Positions 33,530-41,746 of a DNA stretch of 64,000 nt are shown here, piece by piece. The notes below the pieces were generated by a model. It searched no databases and was not told where the DNA came from. It worked only from the letters and a program-made list of their open reading frames with translations. Source of the DNA: Pollutimonas sp036675275. GTDB taxonomy: Bacteria > Pseudomonadota > Gammaproteobacteria > Burkholderiales > Burkholderiaceae_B. How positions within the stretch are numbered: position 1 is the first letter of the stretch; the number at the start of each line of letters is the position of its first letter. Made by a program: the position numbers and the translations under genes. The stretch spans positions 62,001 through 126,000 of the forward strand of contig JAKFFG010000025.1 of NCBI GenBank assembly GCA_036675275.1, given 5' to 3'.

Positions 33530-34630
33530 ATGAGCACAAAGGTTTACCGCTACCGAGTAAAGTCTCTGAACGGCCTGCTGAACCAGCAGGCGCAGGCGGT
33601 CAATTATGTATGGAATTTCTGTAACGACACCCAGAAGCATGCGTTGAAGTGGAATAAGAAGTGGCCCACTGGTTTTGACCTGAATGGTTTGACCTCCGGC
33701 AGCAGCAAACTGCTTGGTATTCATTCGGGCACGGTTAACGCGGTGTGCGAGCAATACGCCAGATCGCGCCAGCAATTCAATCGACGATACCTTCGCTACC
33801 GAGGCAAGCGTTCGCTGGGCTGGGTGCCGCTTAAAGGACGTGAACTCAAGCGCCAAGGCCAGGCTTTCCGGTTCGCCGGCAAGACCTTTCGCGTATTTCA
33901 TTCGCGTGCGCTGCCCGAGGGCAAGATCAAGGATGGCACTTGCTTTGCCAGGGATGCCAAAGGAAACTGGTTTTTGAACATCGTTATCGAGGTGGCCGAT
34001 GCAGCGGCGCGCCCGATTCAATCCGGCGTGGGCATCGATCTTGGCCTGGATACCTTTGCGGCGCTGTCGAGCGGTGAAAAGATTACGAACCCGCGCCACT
34101 TTCGTCAACTTGAAAGCCGGCTTGCTGTCGCGCAACGCGCCCGAAAGAAGCGGCAAGTGGCGAACCTCCATGCCCGGATCCGAAACGCGCGGGCCGACTT
34201 CCTGCACAAGCTGTCCATCCGTCTTGTGACGGATTTTGATTACATCGCCGTTGGCAACGTCAATGCCAAGGGTCTTGCCAAAACCAGGCTGGCAAAGAGC
34301 GTCAACGACGCGGCTTGGTCGTCCTTCAGAGACATGCTCCGCTACAAAGCGATAGCGCACGGGGCCACCGTTGAAGAGGTGAACGAAGCGTTTTCCTCCC
34401 AAACCTGTTCGAGTTGCGGCGCCTTGCCCGACTCGCGGCCTAAAGGTATCGCAGGTCTTGGAATAAGAGCGTGGCAGTGTAGCGATTGCGAGGCTATTCA
34501 TGATCGTGATGTAAATGCCGCATTGAACATTCTCCGCTCGGGACGTCGAGCGCCAGTTGTGGGAATCCCCTGCCTTGAGGCAGAGGAGGACGTCAACCTC
34601 GCCTCCTTGCGGCACCAAACAAGCCGTTAG
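33530..34630 (+). CDS. tnpB: TnpB-family RNA-guided nuclease (IS605 OrfB) with atypical RuvC-II
   Basis: A 366-residue TnpB. RuvC-I aspartate is D170 in GVGIDLGLD. The RuvC-II strand reads YIAVGNVNAKGL, with G242 where most TnpBs have the catalytic Glu; E286 in VNEAFSSQTC is a candidate substitute. A zinc finger follows (C293, C296, C317, C320), and RuvC-III is HDRDVNAALNIL (D325/D327). TnpB proteins cut DNA guided by an RNA made from the element's right end; whether this variant is active is unknown. The ORF runs past the right-end hairpin into livH, overlapping it by 38 bp, so the last dozen residues are encoded by the host flank. Confidence 0.9.
   Translation: MSTKVYRYRVKSLNGLLNQQAQAVNYVWNFCNDTQKHALKWNKKWPTGFDLNGLTSGSSKLLGIHSGTVNAVCEQYARSRQQFNRRYLRYRGKRSLGWVPLKGRELKRQGQAFRFAGKTFRVFHSRALPEGKIKDGTCFARDAKGNWFLNIVIEVADAAARPIQSGVGIDLGLDTFAALSSGEKITNPRHFRQLESRLAVAQRARKKRQVANLHARIRNARADFLHKLSIRLVTDFDYIAVGNVNAKGLAKTRLAKSVNDAAWSSFRDMLRYKAIAHGATVEEVNEAFSSQTCSSCGALPDSRPKGIAGLGIRAWQCSDCEAIHDRDVNAALNILRSGRRAPVVGIPCLEAEEDVNLASLRHQTSR
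34567..34596 (+). other. Right-end hairpin, probable 3' boundary of the guide RNA scaffold
   Basis: CCCCTGCC (34567-34574) pairs with GGCAGAGG (34579-34586) over a TTGA loop, with one C-A mismatch, followed by AGGACGTCAA. In TnpB systems the omega/re RNA scaffold covers the 3' part of tnpB and ends at this border, and the guide is the adjacent host DNA. Here that would be the 3' end of livH. This is family knowledge applied to the visible hairpin. Confidence 0.5.
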
Positions 34631-35465
34631 GCAACACGAACAGCACCAACAGAAACAACACCATTCCGACAAGCTCCTGCAGGGCCGAACTGGCCAAGGT
34701 AATCGTGAGCGCTTCCGCCAGCCCCAGCAGCACGGCGCCCACCAGCACGCCCGGAATCGATCCTATGCCCGCCAGAACGGTGATGATGAAAGCCTTGATG
34801 GTCAGCACATGGCCCAACGAAGGCTGGATCACGCCATAGCTGAATATGGCTACACCGGCAAATGAAGCGAGAATTCCCGCGATGACGAATGACACGAGTT
34901 CAGTGCGGCGCGGGTTGATGCCCATGAGGCGCGCCGCATCGCGGTTGCCCGCGACCGCACGCACCGCCCGCCCGTACCAGCTGCGGGAAAGCCACCACCA
35001 CAATCCGCCCATCAACAAAACGCTGACCAGGAAGAACAATGGTTCGCTGCGCATGCTGTATAGCGGGCCGACGACAATCGCTTCCTGCAACCACGAGGAA
35101 GAGGTTGACTTGATGTCGGCCGACCAGATAAGCAAGATGGCGTTGGTCAGGATGACCCCTATGCCGTAGGTAAGGATCAGGGAATTGAGCTCGCGGTCCG
35201 TCTTGATCAGACTGACAAGGAAATACATGATCACAGCCGACAGGCAGACAATTACCAGAGCTACCGGAATTGCAAGAGCGGGATTCAGTCCGAACGATGA
35301 CTCCACGGTATAAGCAACATAGGCGGCCAGCAGCACAAGCTCACCGTGCGCAAGGTTGATGATTTTCATCGTGCCGAACACCAGGGCCAGGCCAAGGGCG
35401 ATCAAGGCATATGAGCCCCCCTGGAGCAGGCCCGAGTAAAGCGCCTGCAGTATCAGTTCAGTCAT
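34593..35465 (-). CDS. livH: Branched-chain-type ABC transporter permease LivH, 3' end altered by the IS
   Basis: Inner-membrane permease of 290 residues with about eight helices. LivH features include LQGGSYALIALGLALVFGTMKIINLAHGEL near the N-terminus and SWYGRAVRAVAGNRDAARLMGIN in the loop. The C-terminus reads LFGAARRRG and stops at 34593, at or just inside the IS right end, so the last residue or two and the stop are probably supplied by the element. The permease core is intact and likely functional. It starts 7 bp after the solute-binding protein gene. Confidence 0.88.
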   Translation of the reverse strand: MTELILQALYSGLLQGGSYALIALGLALVFGTMKIINLAHGELVLLAAYVAYTVESSFGLNPALAIPVALVIVCLSAVIMYFLVSLIKTDRELNSLILTYGIGVILTNAILLIWSADIKSTSSSWLQEAIVVGPLYSMRSEPLFFLVSVLLMGGLWWWLSRSWYGRAVRAVAGNRDAARLMGINPRRTELVSFVIAGILASFAGVAIFSYGVIQPSLGHVLTIKAFIITVLAGIGSIPGVLVGAVLLGLAEALTITLASSALQELVGMVLFLLVLFVLPNGLFGAARRRG

Positions 35466-35472
35466 GATCGCA

Positions 35473-36636
35473 TTACCATGGCACGCCCGGGAACTTCATT
35501 TCTGCTGTCGCGCCATCGGCCGGCCATACGATCTCGATGCGGTCGCCCTGATGCTGGCCCATGTGATGGACAAAATTCAGATTGTCGCCGTCGGTAAACT
35601 GAATACGGCCTATCAGCGTATTGCGGTCAGTGGCGGCCAATTCTTGCGCGATGCCGCCATTCTTGATGGTGCCTTTGTCCGCGGCCCGGGCGATGGCTTC
35701 GAATAGAATCATGGACTGCACATAGCCGAATTGCCCAAGGTAATCCGGCTCTTTGTTATAGAGCTTCTTGTAGGTGTCGGAAAACAGTTTTCCCTCTTCG
35801 GTCTTGAAGGTGGTCGGATAAGGCAGCAGGGCCGTGCCGTACACCTTGGGCATCAGATCGGGAAAATCGGCAGCCATTTTTGGCGTGGCCAGGGACCATA
35901 CCCCTATCATGGCCTTCACGTCGGGCTTGAGCACCTTGGCGGCTCGCAGAATACCGACGTAGTCGTTCTCATATCCCACCATCAGTATTGCTTCCGACTT
36001 GTCCCGCAGCCTGACCTTGTTCACGATAGGCTTGAAGTCCGAGATGCCTGGATCGAAGGGATGCATGCTGACTTTCACGCCCTTGGCGGTCAGATCCTTT
36101 TCGACGTCTTCGGCAAGATGGGCAGTCGCTTCCTTGGTGGAATAAATGACTGATGCGGACTTTACTTTCATGTCGCCCAGAATCCCCACCATGGCTTTTT
36201 GGTAGCCTGCCGTATTATTGATGCGAAAGAACGTTTTATAGCCGCGTTGGGTCAGACTGTTATCGACGCCACCCGAGGTGATGTAGGGCAAGCCAAGCTT
36301 ATTGGCCGCATCGGAAGCCGGCCCAATATTATTGGATCCATAGCCGCCCGTGAAAGCGACTACGCCCTGGGACGCCAGTTTTTCGACCGCGGCAATGGCT
36401 TTGGCGGGAGAAGACTCATCGTCCTGCGTCAATACCTTGATGGTGTGTTTGCCGTTGGTCTTGTTGAAGACCTCGACCGCCACGGAAATGCCTTCATGCA
36501 TGCCCGTGCCGACGCGGGCCAGCGGACCTGTCAAGGGCTCTTGTTCGCCCACCAGAAACTCTTCGGCCCACGCGTTGCCGCCATGCATGGACAGCGCCAG
36601 GGCAAGCAGCCCGATACTTTTATAAAGTTTTTTCAT
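35473..36636 (-). CDS. LIV-type ABC transporter substrate-binding protein
   Basis: Periplasmic receptor of 387 residues. Signal peptide MKKLYKSIGLLALALSMHGGNAWA precedes the mature domain. Type I periplasmic-binding motifs include GEQEPLTGPLARVGTGMHEGISVAVEVFNKTNG and FTGGYGSNNIGPASDAANKLGLPYIT. ATG 36636 has AGGAAAGAG upstream. It serves the LivHMGF transporter downstream and follows the acyl-CoA ligase gene by 78 bp, so the ligand may be the acid that the ligase activates. Confidence 0.92.
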   Translation of the reverse strand: MKKLYKSIGLLALALSMHGGNAWAEEFLVGEQEPLTGPLARVGTGMHEGISVAVEVFNKTNGKHTIKVLTQDDESSPAKAIAAVEKLASQGVVAFTGGYGSNNIGPASDAANKLGLPYITSGGVDNSLTQRGYKTFFRINNTAGYQKAMVGILGDMKVKSASVIYSTKEATAHLAEDVEKDLTAKGVKVSMHPFDPGISDFKPIVNKVRLRDKSEAILMVGYENDYVGILRAAKVLKPDVKAMIGVWSLATPKMAADFPDLMPKVYGTALLPYPTTFKTEEGKLFSDTYKKLYNKEPDYLGQFGYVQSMILFEAIARAADKGTIKNGGIAQELAATDRNTLIGRIQFTDGDNLNFVHHMGQHQGDRIEIVWPADGATAEMKFPGVPW

Positions 36637-36714
36637 TGTCTCTTTCCTCTTGGGGGATGTTATGGGCTCCGGATGGAGCCGTTTTTCTTGGCCTATCGGC
36701 CACCTGACCAGTCA

Positions 36715-38301
36715 CTACGCTACATCGAGCTTTCCAATCTGCGGCGCACCGCTCAGTTGCTGCGACAGCTGTTTGAGCTGTCCCTTCAAAATCTTGCCGG
36801 TTGCCGCAGCGGGCATGGCGTCCATTACGACAATCTGCGCGGGCCGCTTGTATGCCGCCAGCAGCGGCTCGAGATATATCTTCAAATCGTCAGGCCCGAT
36901 ACTCTTGAAAGCGGGATCGAGCTCCACAAAAGCCACGACTTCTTCATTCCCGTCCTGCAACTGGCGCCCCACCACTGCGGACTGCACGACTGCCGGGTGC
37001 GAATTCAAGGCGGATTCGACTTCGATGGGATAGACATTGAACCCGGAACGGATGATCAGATCTTTCGTGCGCCCAACGATAAACAGCGCGCCGTCAGGAT
37101 CGCGGCGCGCAATGTCACCGGTGTTCAACCATCCGTCGGAGTCGATGGCGGCAGCCGTAAGTTCGGGTTCCCTGTAGTAGCCTTTCATGACATTGGGGCC
37201 GCGCACCCATAGCTCTCCGGGTTCGCCCGCGGGAACGTCGACGCCGGCCGCATCGACGATACGGACATCGATGCCGGGGATCACCGAGCCTACCGAGGTG
37301 TCGCGGCGCGGCGCATCAATCCGGGTCTGGCTGATTGTCGGGGAGCTTTCCGTCATTCCGTAGCCGTTATGCAGGGTTCGCTTGAACAGGCGCTCGACGC
37401 TCTCTTTAAGCGTCGCGTCCAGCGGAGATCCGCCGACGTAAATAAAGCGCAATGATGACGTGGAAGGATCCCAGCCAGCGCAGTCGTGTTCGAGCAAGCG
37501 CGCATACATGGCCGGTACACCCTGGAATATGGTCAGACTGTCGTCGCGCACCGCGGCGATCAGCGCAGCGGGCGAAAAACGCGCGGCAAGATACAGCGAC
37601 GCCCCCGCGTACAGGGTGCCCATTGCCACGGACGCCAATCCAAATACGTGCGTGATCGGCAGTACGCCGTAGGCGCGGTCGGCATTGACCAGGCCGCGCA
37701 CCTGGCCGGACACTGCCGCAACGAAGAGCAAATTTTGATGGGTGAGCATCACGCCCTTGGGTTGGCCAGTCGTCCCGGTGGTATAGAGAAGCGCGGCAAC
37801 CTGTTTTGCTCCATCGGCATCGACAGGCTCGGGCTTGCAGTCGGCGTTGACCGGCCCAATGGCAATGTCGCCCATGCCGTGCAGGTCCGTATTGAGCGCG
37901 CCCTGGCGCCGGGCATGAACACCGGCCTCGACAGATACTCCCACAGTGTAGACGGCAAGCCTTGCCTGGCAGTGTGTCTGTATGGCGTCGACCTCGGATG
38001 CCGACAAGCGGGCATTGACGTTGACCGCCCAGGCATCGATGCGCGCCGCTGCAAAAATCAAGACCAGTTGAGCAACGCAGTTCTCCGCCACGATCATCAG
38101 CCTGTCGCCGGGCCGAACGCCATGCCGGACCAGGAGCGCCGCCACCTGTTCAACGGCCTCGTCCAGTTGGCTGAAACTAAATTGCCGGCCGTTCTCCGAC
38201 AGCGCTACCGCCTCTGGCGTCCTGCCGGCCCAATAGCGCGGAATGTCGCTCAACCGCTGTGGCAGGCCGGATAGCAAAGCCTGGACGTCCATCGTCGTCA
38301 T
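36715..38301 (-). CDS. Acyl-CoA synthetase (AMP-forming)
   Basis: A 528-residue ANL-superfamily ligase. The P-loop is YTTGTTGQPKGVMLTH, A5 is NGYGMTESSP, and A7/A8 are DGWLNTGDIARRDPDGALFIVGRTKDLI. The catalytic lysine region is PAAATGKILKGQLKQL. It forms an acyl-CoA from a carboxylic acid, CoA and ATP. ATG 38301 overlaps the IclR regulator stop by 4 bp (ATGA), so regulator and ligase are co-expressed. The specificity is not readable from sequence; aromatic or medium-chain acids are plausible given the linked dehydrogenases. Confidence 0.92.
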   Translation of the reverse strand: MTTMDVQALLSGLPQRLSDIPRYWAGRTPEAVALSENGRQFSFSQLDEAVEQVAALLVRHGVRPGDRLMIVAENCVAQLVLIFAAARIDAWAVNVNARLSASEVDAIQTHCQARLAVYTVGVSVEAGVHARRQGALNTDLHGMGDIAIGPVNADCKPEPVDADGAKQVAALLYTTGTTGQPKGVMLTHQNLLFVAAVSGQVRGLVNADRAYGVLPITHVFGLASVAMGTLYAGASLYLAARFSPAALIAAVRDDSLTIFQGVPAMYARLLEHDCAGWDPSTSSLRFIYVGGSPLDATLKESVERLFKRTLHNGYGMTESSPTISQTRIDAPRRDTSVGSVIPGIDVRIVDAAGVDVPAGEPGELWVRGPNVMKGYYREPELTAAAIDSDGWLNTGDIARRDPDGALFIVGRTKDLIIRSGFNVYPIEVESALNSHPAVVQSAVVGRQLQDGNEEVVAFVELDPAFKSIGPDDLKIYLEPLLAAYKRPAQIVVMDAMPAAATGKILKGQLKQLSQQLSGAPQIGKLDVA

Positions 38302-39104
38302 ACGGATCGCCCCATAGTCTTTTCCACAGCACGAACAAGCGCCAGCAGGCGTGGGCCGAGGTCGGTTTCCAGCTTGTCGTGCGGCAGCAGGTACGCCGGG
38401 CCGCCGCAGTTGAAGGCCATTTGCTTTTCGCCACCGACGCCGATCAGCGGCACGCCTACCGCACGGATTTCCGGCTGCCACTCGCCCATCGCTATACAGA
38501 ATCCGTGGGCCTCATAGTGGGCAAACGCATGTTCGAGATCCGATTTGATGCGCGGCCAGCTTTCTTTGTCGGCTCGGCGAATCTCGTCGAGCACCCCGTC
38601 GCGCTCAGCCTGCGGCATACCGCAAAGCAATGCCTTGCCCATGGACGTCGTGGCAATGGGAATGCGGGATCCTACATCGAGGCGCAAGGTGACCCGCGCG
38701 CTGCTGCGGCATGTCTCGACATAGATCATGCCAAGGCGGTCGCGCACTCCTATGGCGACCGACACACGCGAGTATTCCGCCAGATCCTGCATAGCCGGCC
38801 GCGCGACATTGCGCACATCCAGATTCGCCAGCATGGAATAACCCAGGCCCAATACACCCGAAGCAAGCAGATACTTGCCCATGCTTTCGGAATATTCCAG
38901 GTAGCCAAGTTTCTTCAGGGTATGGGTAAGCCGCGACACAGTGGGCTTGGGAAAGCCCGTCTCGCGCGCCAGGTCGGCGTTGGTCAAATATGCCTTGCCA
39001 GGCTGAAAGCAACGCAAGAGTTCCAGCCCTCGCGCCAGCGCGTTGACGAACTGGCGGTCTGTGTTTTTTTCATCGCCGTCCCCAATGCGTATTTCGTGAC
39101 TCAT
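38298..39104 (-). CDS. IclR-family transcriptional regulator
   Basis: A 268-residue regulator. The N-terminal winged HTH (about 18-75) contains ALARGLELLRCF and TGFPKPTVSRLTHTLKKLGYLEY. The C-terminal effector domain (about 95-260) contains MGKALLCGMP and an aromatic/cysteine-rich ligand region (HGFCIAMGEWQPEIRAVGVPL). ATG 39104 has AGGAG 9 nt upstream. It heads the leftward ligase-transporter operon and diverges from the SBP-ADH-ALDH genes, so it probably controls both and itself. Confidence 0.93.
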   Translation of the reverse strand: MSHEIRIGDGDEKNTDRQFVNALARGLELLRCFQPGKAYLTNADLARETGFPKPTVSRLTHTLKKLGYLEYSESMGKYLLASGVLGLGYSMLANLDVRNVARPAMQDLAEYSRVSVAIGVRDRLGMIYVETCRSSARVTLRLDVGSRIPIATTSMGKALLCGMPQAERDGVLDEIRRADKESWPRIKSDLEHAFAHYEAHGFCIAMGEWQPEIRAVGVPLIGVGGEKQMAFNCGGPAYLLPHDKLETDLGPRLLALVRAVEKTMGRSV

Positions 39105-39279
39105 CTATGTGTCTCCTGCCACGAGCATACCGTTGCAATAATGGTTGCAGTTCTTGTGACGTGTCATTCTGTCATGCAGGAATTAAAAGGGTCAAATTTT
39201 TCGAAACAGTCGTTCGCCAGGCGAAATAGCAGGCATTGAACAGGCTATCTGCCTAGGCTCCATTCCGCTCAGTGCCGGA

Positions 39280-39300
39280 CATCGCCGTGGTGTGGCGATG
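39280..39300. promoter_or_regulatory. Inverted repeat in the IclR / SBP intergenic region
   Basis: CATCGCC-N7-GGCGATG, a 7-bp perfect dyad about 95 bp upstream of the substrate-binding protein ATG. It is a candidate IclR operator or an mRNA hairpin. The remaining 290 bp (39105-39394) hold the divergent promoters and no gene. Confidence 0.4.
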
Positions 39301-39394
39301 CCGAAATCCTATCGCCACTTGGCCATAAAGTATTAGACGCCTCCCTTGCTACTTCTCTATGATCGGCAAAAGAGCCATAAACATGGAGACAACA

Positions 39395-40600
39395 ATGAAA
39401 ATCCGGCATCTGACGCTCTTGAGCGTCGCAACCATACTCGGCATGGCCACAAGTACGGCGCAGACCGCTACACAGCCGGTAAAGATAGGCGTACTCGGCG
39501 ATCTGAGTTCGATCTATTCCGCAATCGGCGGAAAAGGGCTTATCGACGCAGCCCGCATGGCGATTGAAGACTTCGGCGGCGAGGTATTGGGCAAGCCCGT
39601 CGAACTGGTCTATGCCGATACCCAGAACAAAGTGGACATCGCATCAAACCAGGCGCGGAAGTGGTTCGACACCGAGCACGTCGACATGGTCACCGACCTG
39701 CCTTCCTCCGGCCTGGCCCTGGCGGTCAGCATGCTGGGCGAGGAAAAGAAGAAAATCGTCCTGGTTACCAGCGCTTCCACATCCGACTTGACGGGCAAGA
39801 ATTGTTCGCCATACACCGTTCACTGGACCTACGATACCTATGCGCTGGCCCGTGGCACGGGCGCCGCCGTCATGAAACAAGGCGGCGACTCCTGGTACTT
39901 CATCACCGTCGATTATGCCTTCGGCAAGGCTCTGGAGCGAGACACGACCGAGGTGATCGAGGAAATGGGCGGCAAGGTCCTCGGCACGTCGATACACCCG
40001 CTCGGCGCACCCGATTTCAGTTCCAATCTGCTGCAGGCGCAAAGCTCGAAAGCCAAGGTGGTTGCCATCGCCAATGGCGGAAACGATGCCATTACCACGA
40101 TCAAGCAGGCATCAGAGTTCGGCTTGGGCCGGGGCGGGCAGAAGATCGCTTCCCTGCTTACGTTTCTTACCGACATCAAGTCGATCGGGCTGCCCATTGC
40201 GCAGGGTCTCTATCTGACCGAATCGTTTTACTGGGATCAGAACGACAAGACGCGTGAGTGGTCGCAACGCTTTTACAAGCGCAACGGCACTATGCCCACG
40301 ATGACACAAGCCGGCACTTACGGAGCCGTAATGCACTACCTGAAGGCCGTCAAGGCCGTCGGTTCGAAAGATTCCGACAAGGTGATGGCGCAGATGAGGG
40401 CTACGCCCATCAACGACTTCATGACTACTAACGGAAAACTGCGCATAGACGGTCGCGTGGTACGCGACATGTACCTGTACCAGGTCAAGACCCCGCAAGA
40501 GTCCAAGGGCGAATGGGATCTCTACAAGGTCATCGGCACCACGCCAGGCGACCAGGCCTTCCGTCCGCTCGACAAGGGCGGATGCCGGCTGGTCAAGTAA
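39395..40600 (+). CDS. ABC transporter substrate-binding protein (LIV type), orphan
   Basis: A 401-residue periplasmic protein. Signal peptide MKIRHLTLLSVATILGMATSTAQ is followed by VKIGVLGDLSSIYSAIGGKG, AARMAIEDFGGEVLGKPVELVYADTQNK and the DYAFGKALERDTTEVIEEMGG hinge region of type I binding proteins. ATG 39395 has GGAG 8 nt upstream; ATG 39383 and 39359 are less likely. No permease follows; it may feed the LivHMGF system encoded across the intergenic region. It is first in an operon with alcohol and aldehyde dehydrogenases. Confidence 0.9.
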   Translation: MKIRHLTLLSVATILGMATSTAQTATQPVKIGVLGDLSSIYSAIGGKGLIDAARMAIEDFGGEVLGKPVELVYADTQNKVDIASNQARKWFDTEHVDMVTDLPSSGLALAVSMLGEEKKKIVLVTSASTSDLTGKNCSPYTVHWTYDTYALARGTGAAVMKQGGDSWYFITVDYAFGKALERDTTEVIEEMGGKVLGTSIHPLGAPDFSSNLLQAQSSKAKVVAIANGGNDAITTIKQASEFGLGRGGQKIASLLTFLTDIKSIGLPIAQGLYLTESFYWDQNDKTREWSQRFYKRNGTMPTMTQAGTYGAVMHYLKAVKAVGSKDSDKVMAQMRATPINDFMTTNGKLRIDGRVVRDMYLYQVKTPQESKGEWDLYKVIGTTPGDQAFRPLDKGGCRLVK

Positions 40601-40636
40601 GAGTTCAACCGATCAACTCAATGACGAAGCAAGACC

Positions 40637-41746
40637 ATGATCAGTTATGAAGTCCGGGAATTCGGCGCTCCCCTGGCCTATGCAGAACGCCCCGCTCCGA
40701 TTCCCCAAGGCGGGGAAGTTCTTCTCAAAGTTCTGGCTGCAGGTGTCTGCCACACCGACATCCATACTTGGCACGGATTCTATGACTTGGGCGGCGGCAA
40801 GCGCCTGACGATGGGAGATCGCGGGGTCACGCTTCCACTGACCCTGGGCCACGAAATCGTCGGCGAAGTGGTCGCTCTGGGCCCCACCGCCTCGGGAGCA
40901 GCCATCGGCCAGCGCTCACTCGTATATCCGTGGATAGGTTGCGGCGCCTGCAAGGTTTGCCGTCGAGGAAAAGAACAACTCTGCCCCACGCCACGGTTCC
41001 TGGGCATATTCCGCGCTGGCGGCTACAGCGACCACGTCCTGGTGCCCGAATCAAAATATCTGGTGGACATCGGAAGCATCCTGCCGGAGCATGCCGCGCC
41101 GTATGCCTGTTCCGGCCTGACTACCTTCAGCGCCATCAAGAAGGTCGATCCCGATGTGCTGCGGGACGAAAAAATCGTGGTCGTGGGCGCGGGAGGCCTG
41201 GGCCTGATGTGTGTCACGCTGCTTAGGGCTCTGGGCAGCGCAGGCGTGATCGTGGTCGAGACCAACGCTGCACGGCGTGCCGCGGCAATCCAGGCGGGCG
41301 CTATCGAGGCCATAGACCCGACCGTTGCGGATGCGGCCTCCGCGATCAGGCAGGCCGCCGGGGGGTCCGTATGGGCGGTGATCGATTGCGTAGGCTCAGC
41401 CCACACCGTGCAGATGGCGCTCGACCTGCTGGTCAAAGGAGGTCAACTGATACAAGTCGGCCTATTCGGCGGCGAGATTGCCTTGTCGACGCCGATAATC
41501 CCCATCCGCGCCCTGAGCATTCATGGCTCATACGTGGGCAGCATTGCGGAATTGCAAGAACTGATGGCTTTGGTGCGCACGCAGCGCATTCCTCCCATAC
41601 CAACGGCCTGCCGCCACCTGCACGAGGCCGAAGCCGCCTTGAACGAGCTGGAGCAGGGAAAAGTGACGGGACGACTGGTCCTGCAGCCGCAGGCCGGCCG
41701 GCCTTCAGCAGTACCGACTCCAGAGGCAAGCGATGAGATTCGATAA
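40637..41746 (+). CDS. Zinc-dependent alcohol dehydrogenase
   Basis: Medium-chain dehydrogenase of 369 residues. Catalytic zinc ligands are C38 (GVCHTD) and H72/E73 (GHEIVGEV). The structural zinc site is C102, C105, C108 and C116. The NAD-binding motif is VVVGAGGLGLMCV. It oxidises a primary or secondary alcohol; the partner aldehyde dehydrogenase suggests a primary alcohol. The gene begins 36 bp after the SBP gene and overlaps the aldehyde dehydrogenase start by 14 bp. The exact substrate is unknown. Confidence 0.92.
   Translation: MISYEVREFGAPLAYAERPAPIPQGGEVLLKVLAAGVCHTDIHTWHGFYDLGGGKRLTMGDRGVTLPLTLGHEIVGEVVALGPTASGAAIGQRSLVYPWIGCGACKVCRRGKEQLCPTPRFLGIFRAGGYSDHVLVPESKYLVDIGSILPEHAAPYACSGLTTFSAIKKVDPDVLRDEKIVVVGAGGLGLMCVTLLRALGSAGVIVVETNAARRAAAIQAGAIEAIDPTVADAASAIRQAAGGSVWAVIDCVGSAHTVQMALDLLVKGGQLIQVGLFGGEIALSTPIIPIRALSIHGSYVGSIAELQELMALVRTQRIPPIPTACRHLHEAEAALNELEQGKVTGRLVLQPQAGRPSAVPTPEASDEIR

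Larger units (their letters stand above)
33327..34596. mobile_element. IS605/IS1341-like element carrying a solo TnpB
   Basis: About 1.27 kb inserted between livH and livM, which are normally contiguous. It holds one gene (tnpB, plus strand) and no HUH transposase. The left end has hairpin CCTC-A-GC-GTTCAA-GC-C-GAGG at 33327-33346. The right end has hairpin CCCCTGCC-TTGA-GGCAGAGG at 34567-34586, followed by AGGACGTCAA, a tail typical of these elements. Both junctions carry CCTC (33327 and 34597), so the exact borders are uncertain by a few bases. No target duplication is expected for this family. It needs TnpA in trans to move. Confidence 0.75.

Noticed and set aside
33329..34672. 447-codon open frame on the minus strand across the IS element
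   Set aside because: It lies opposite tnpB, which has clear RuvC and zinc-finger motifs; the antisense translation shows no family features.
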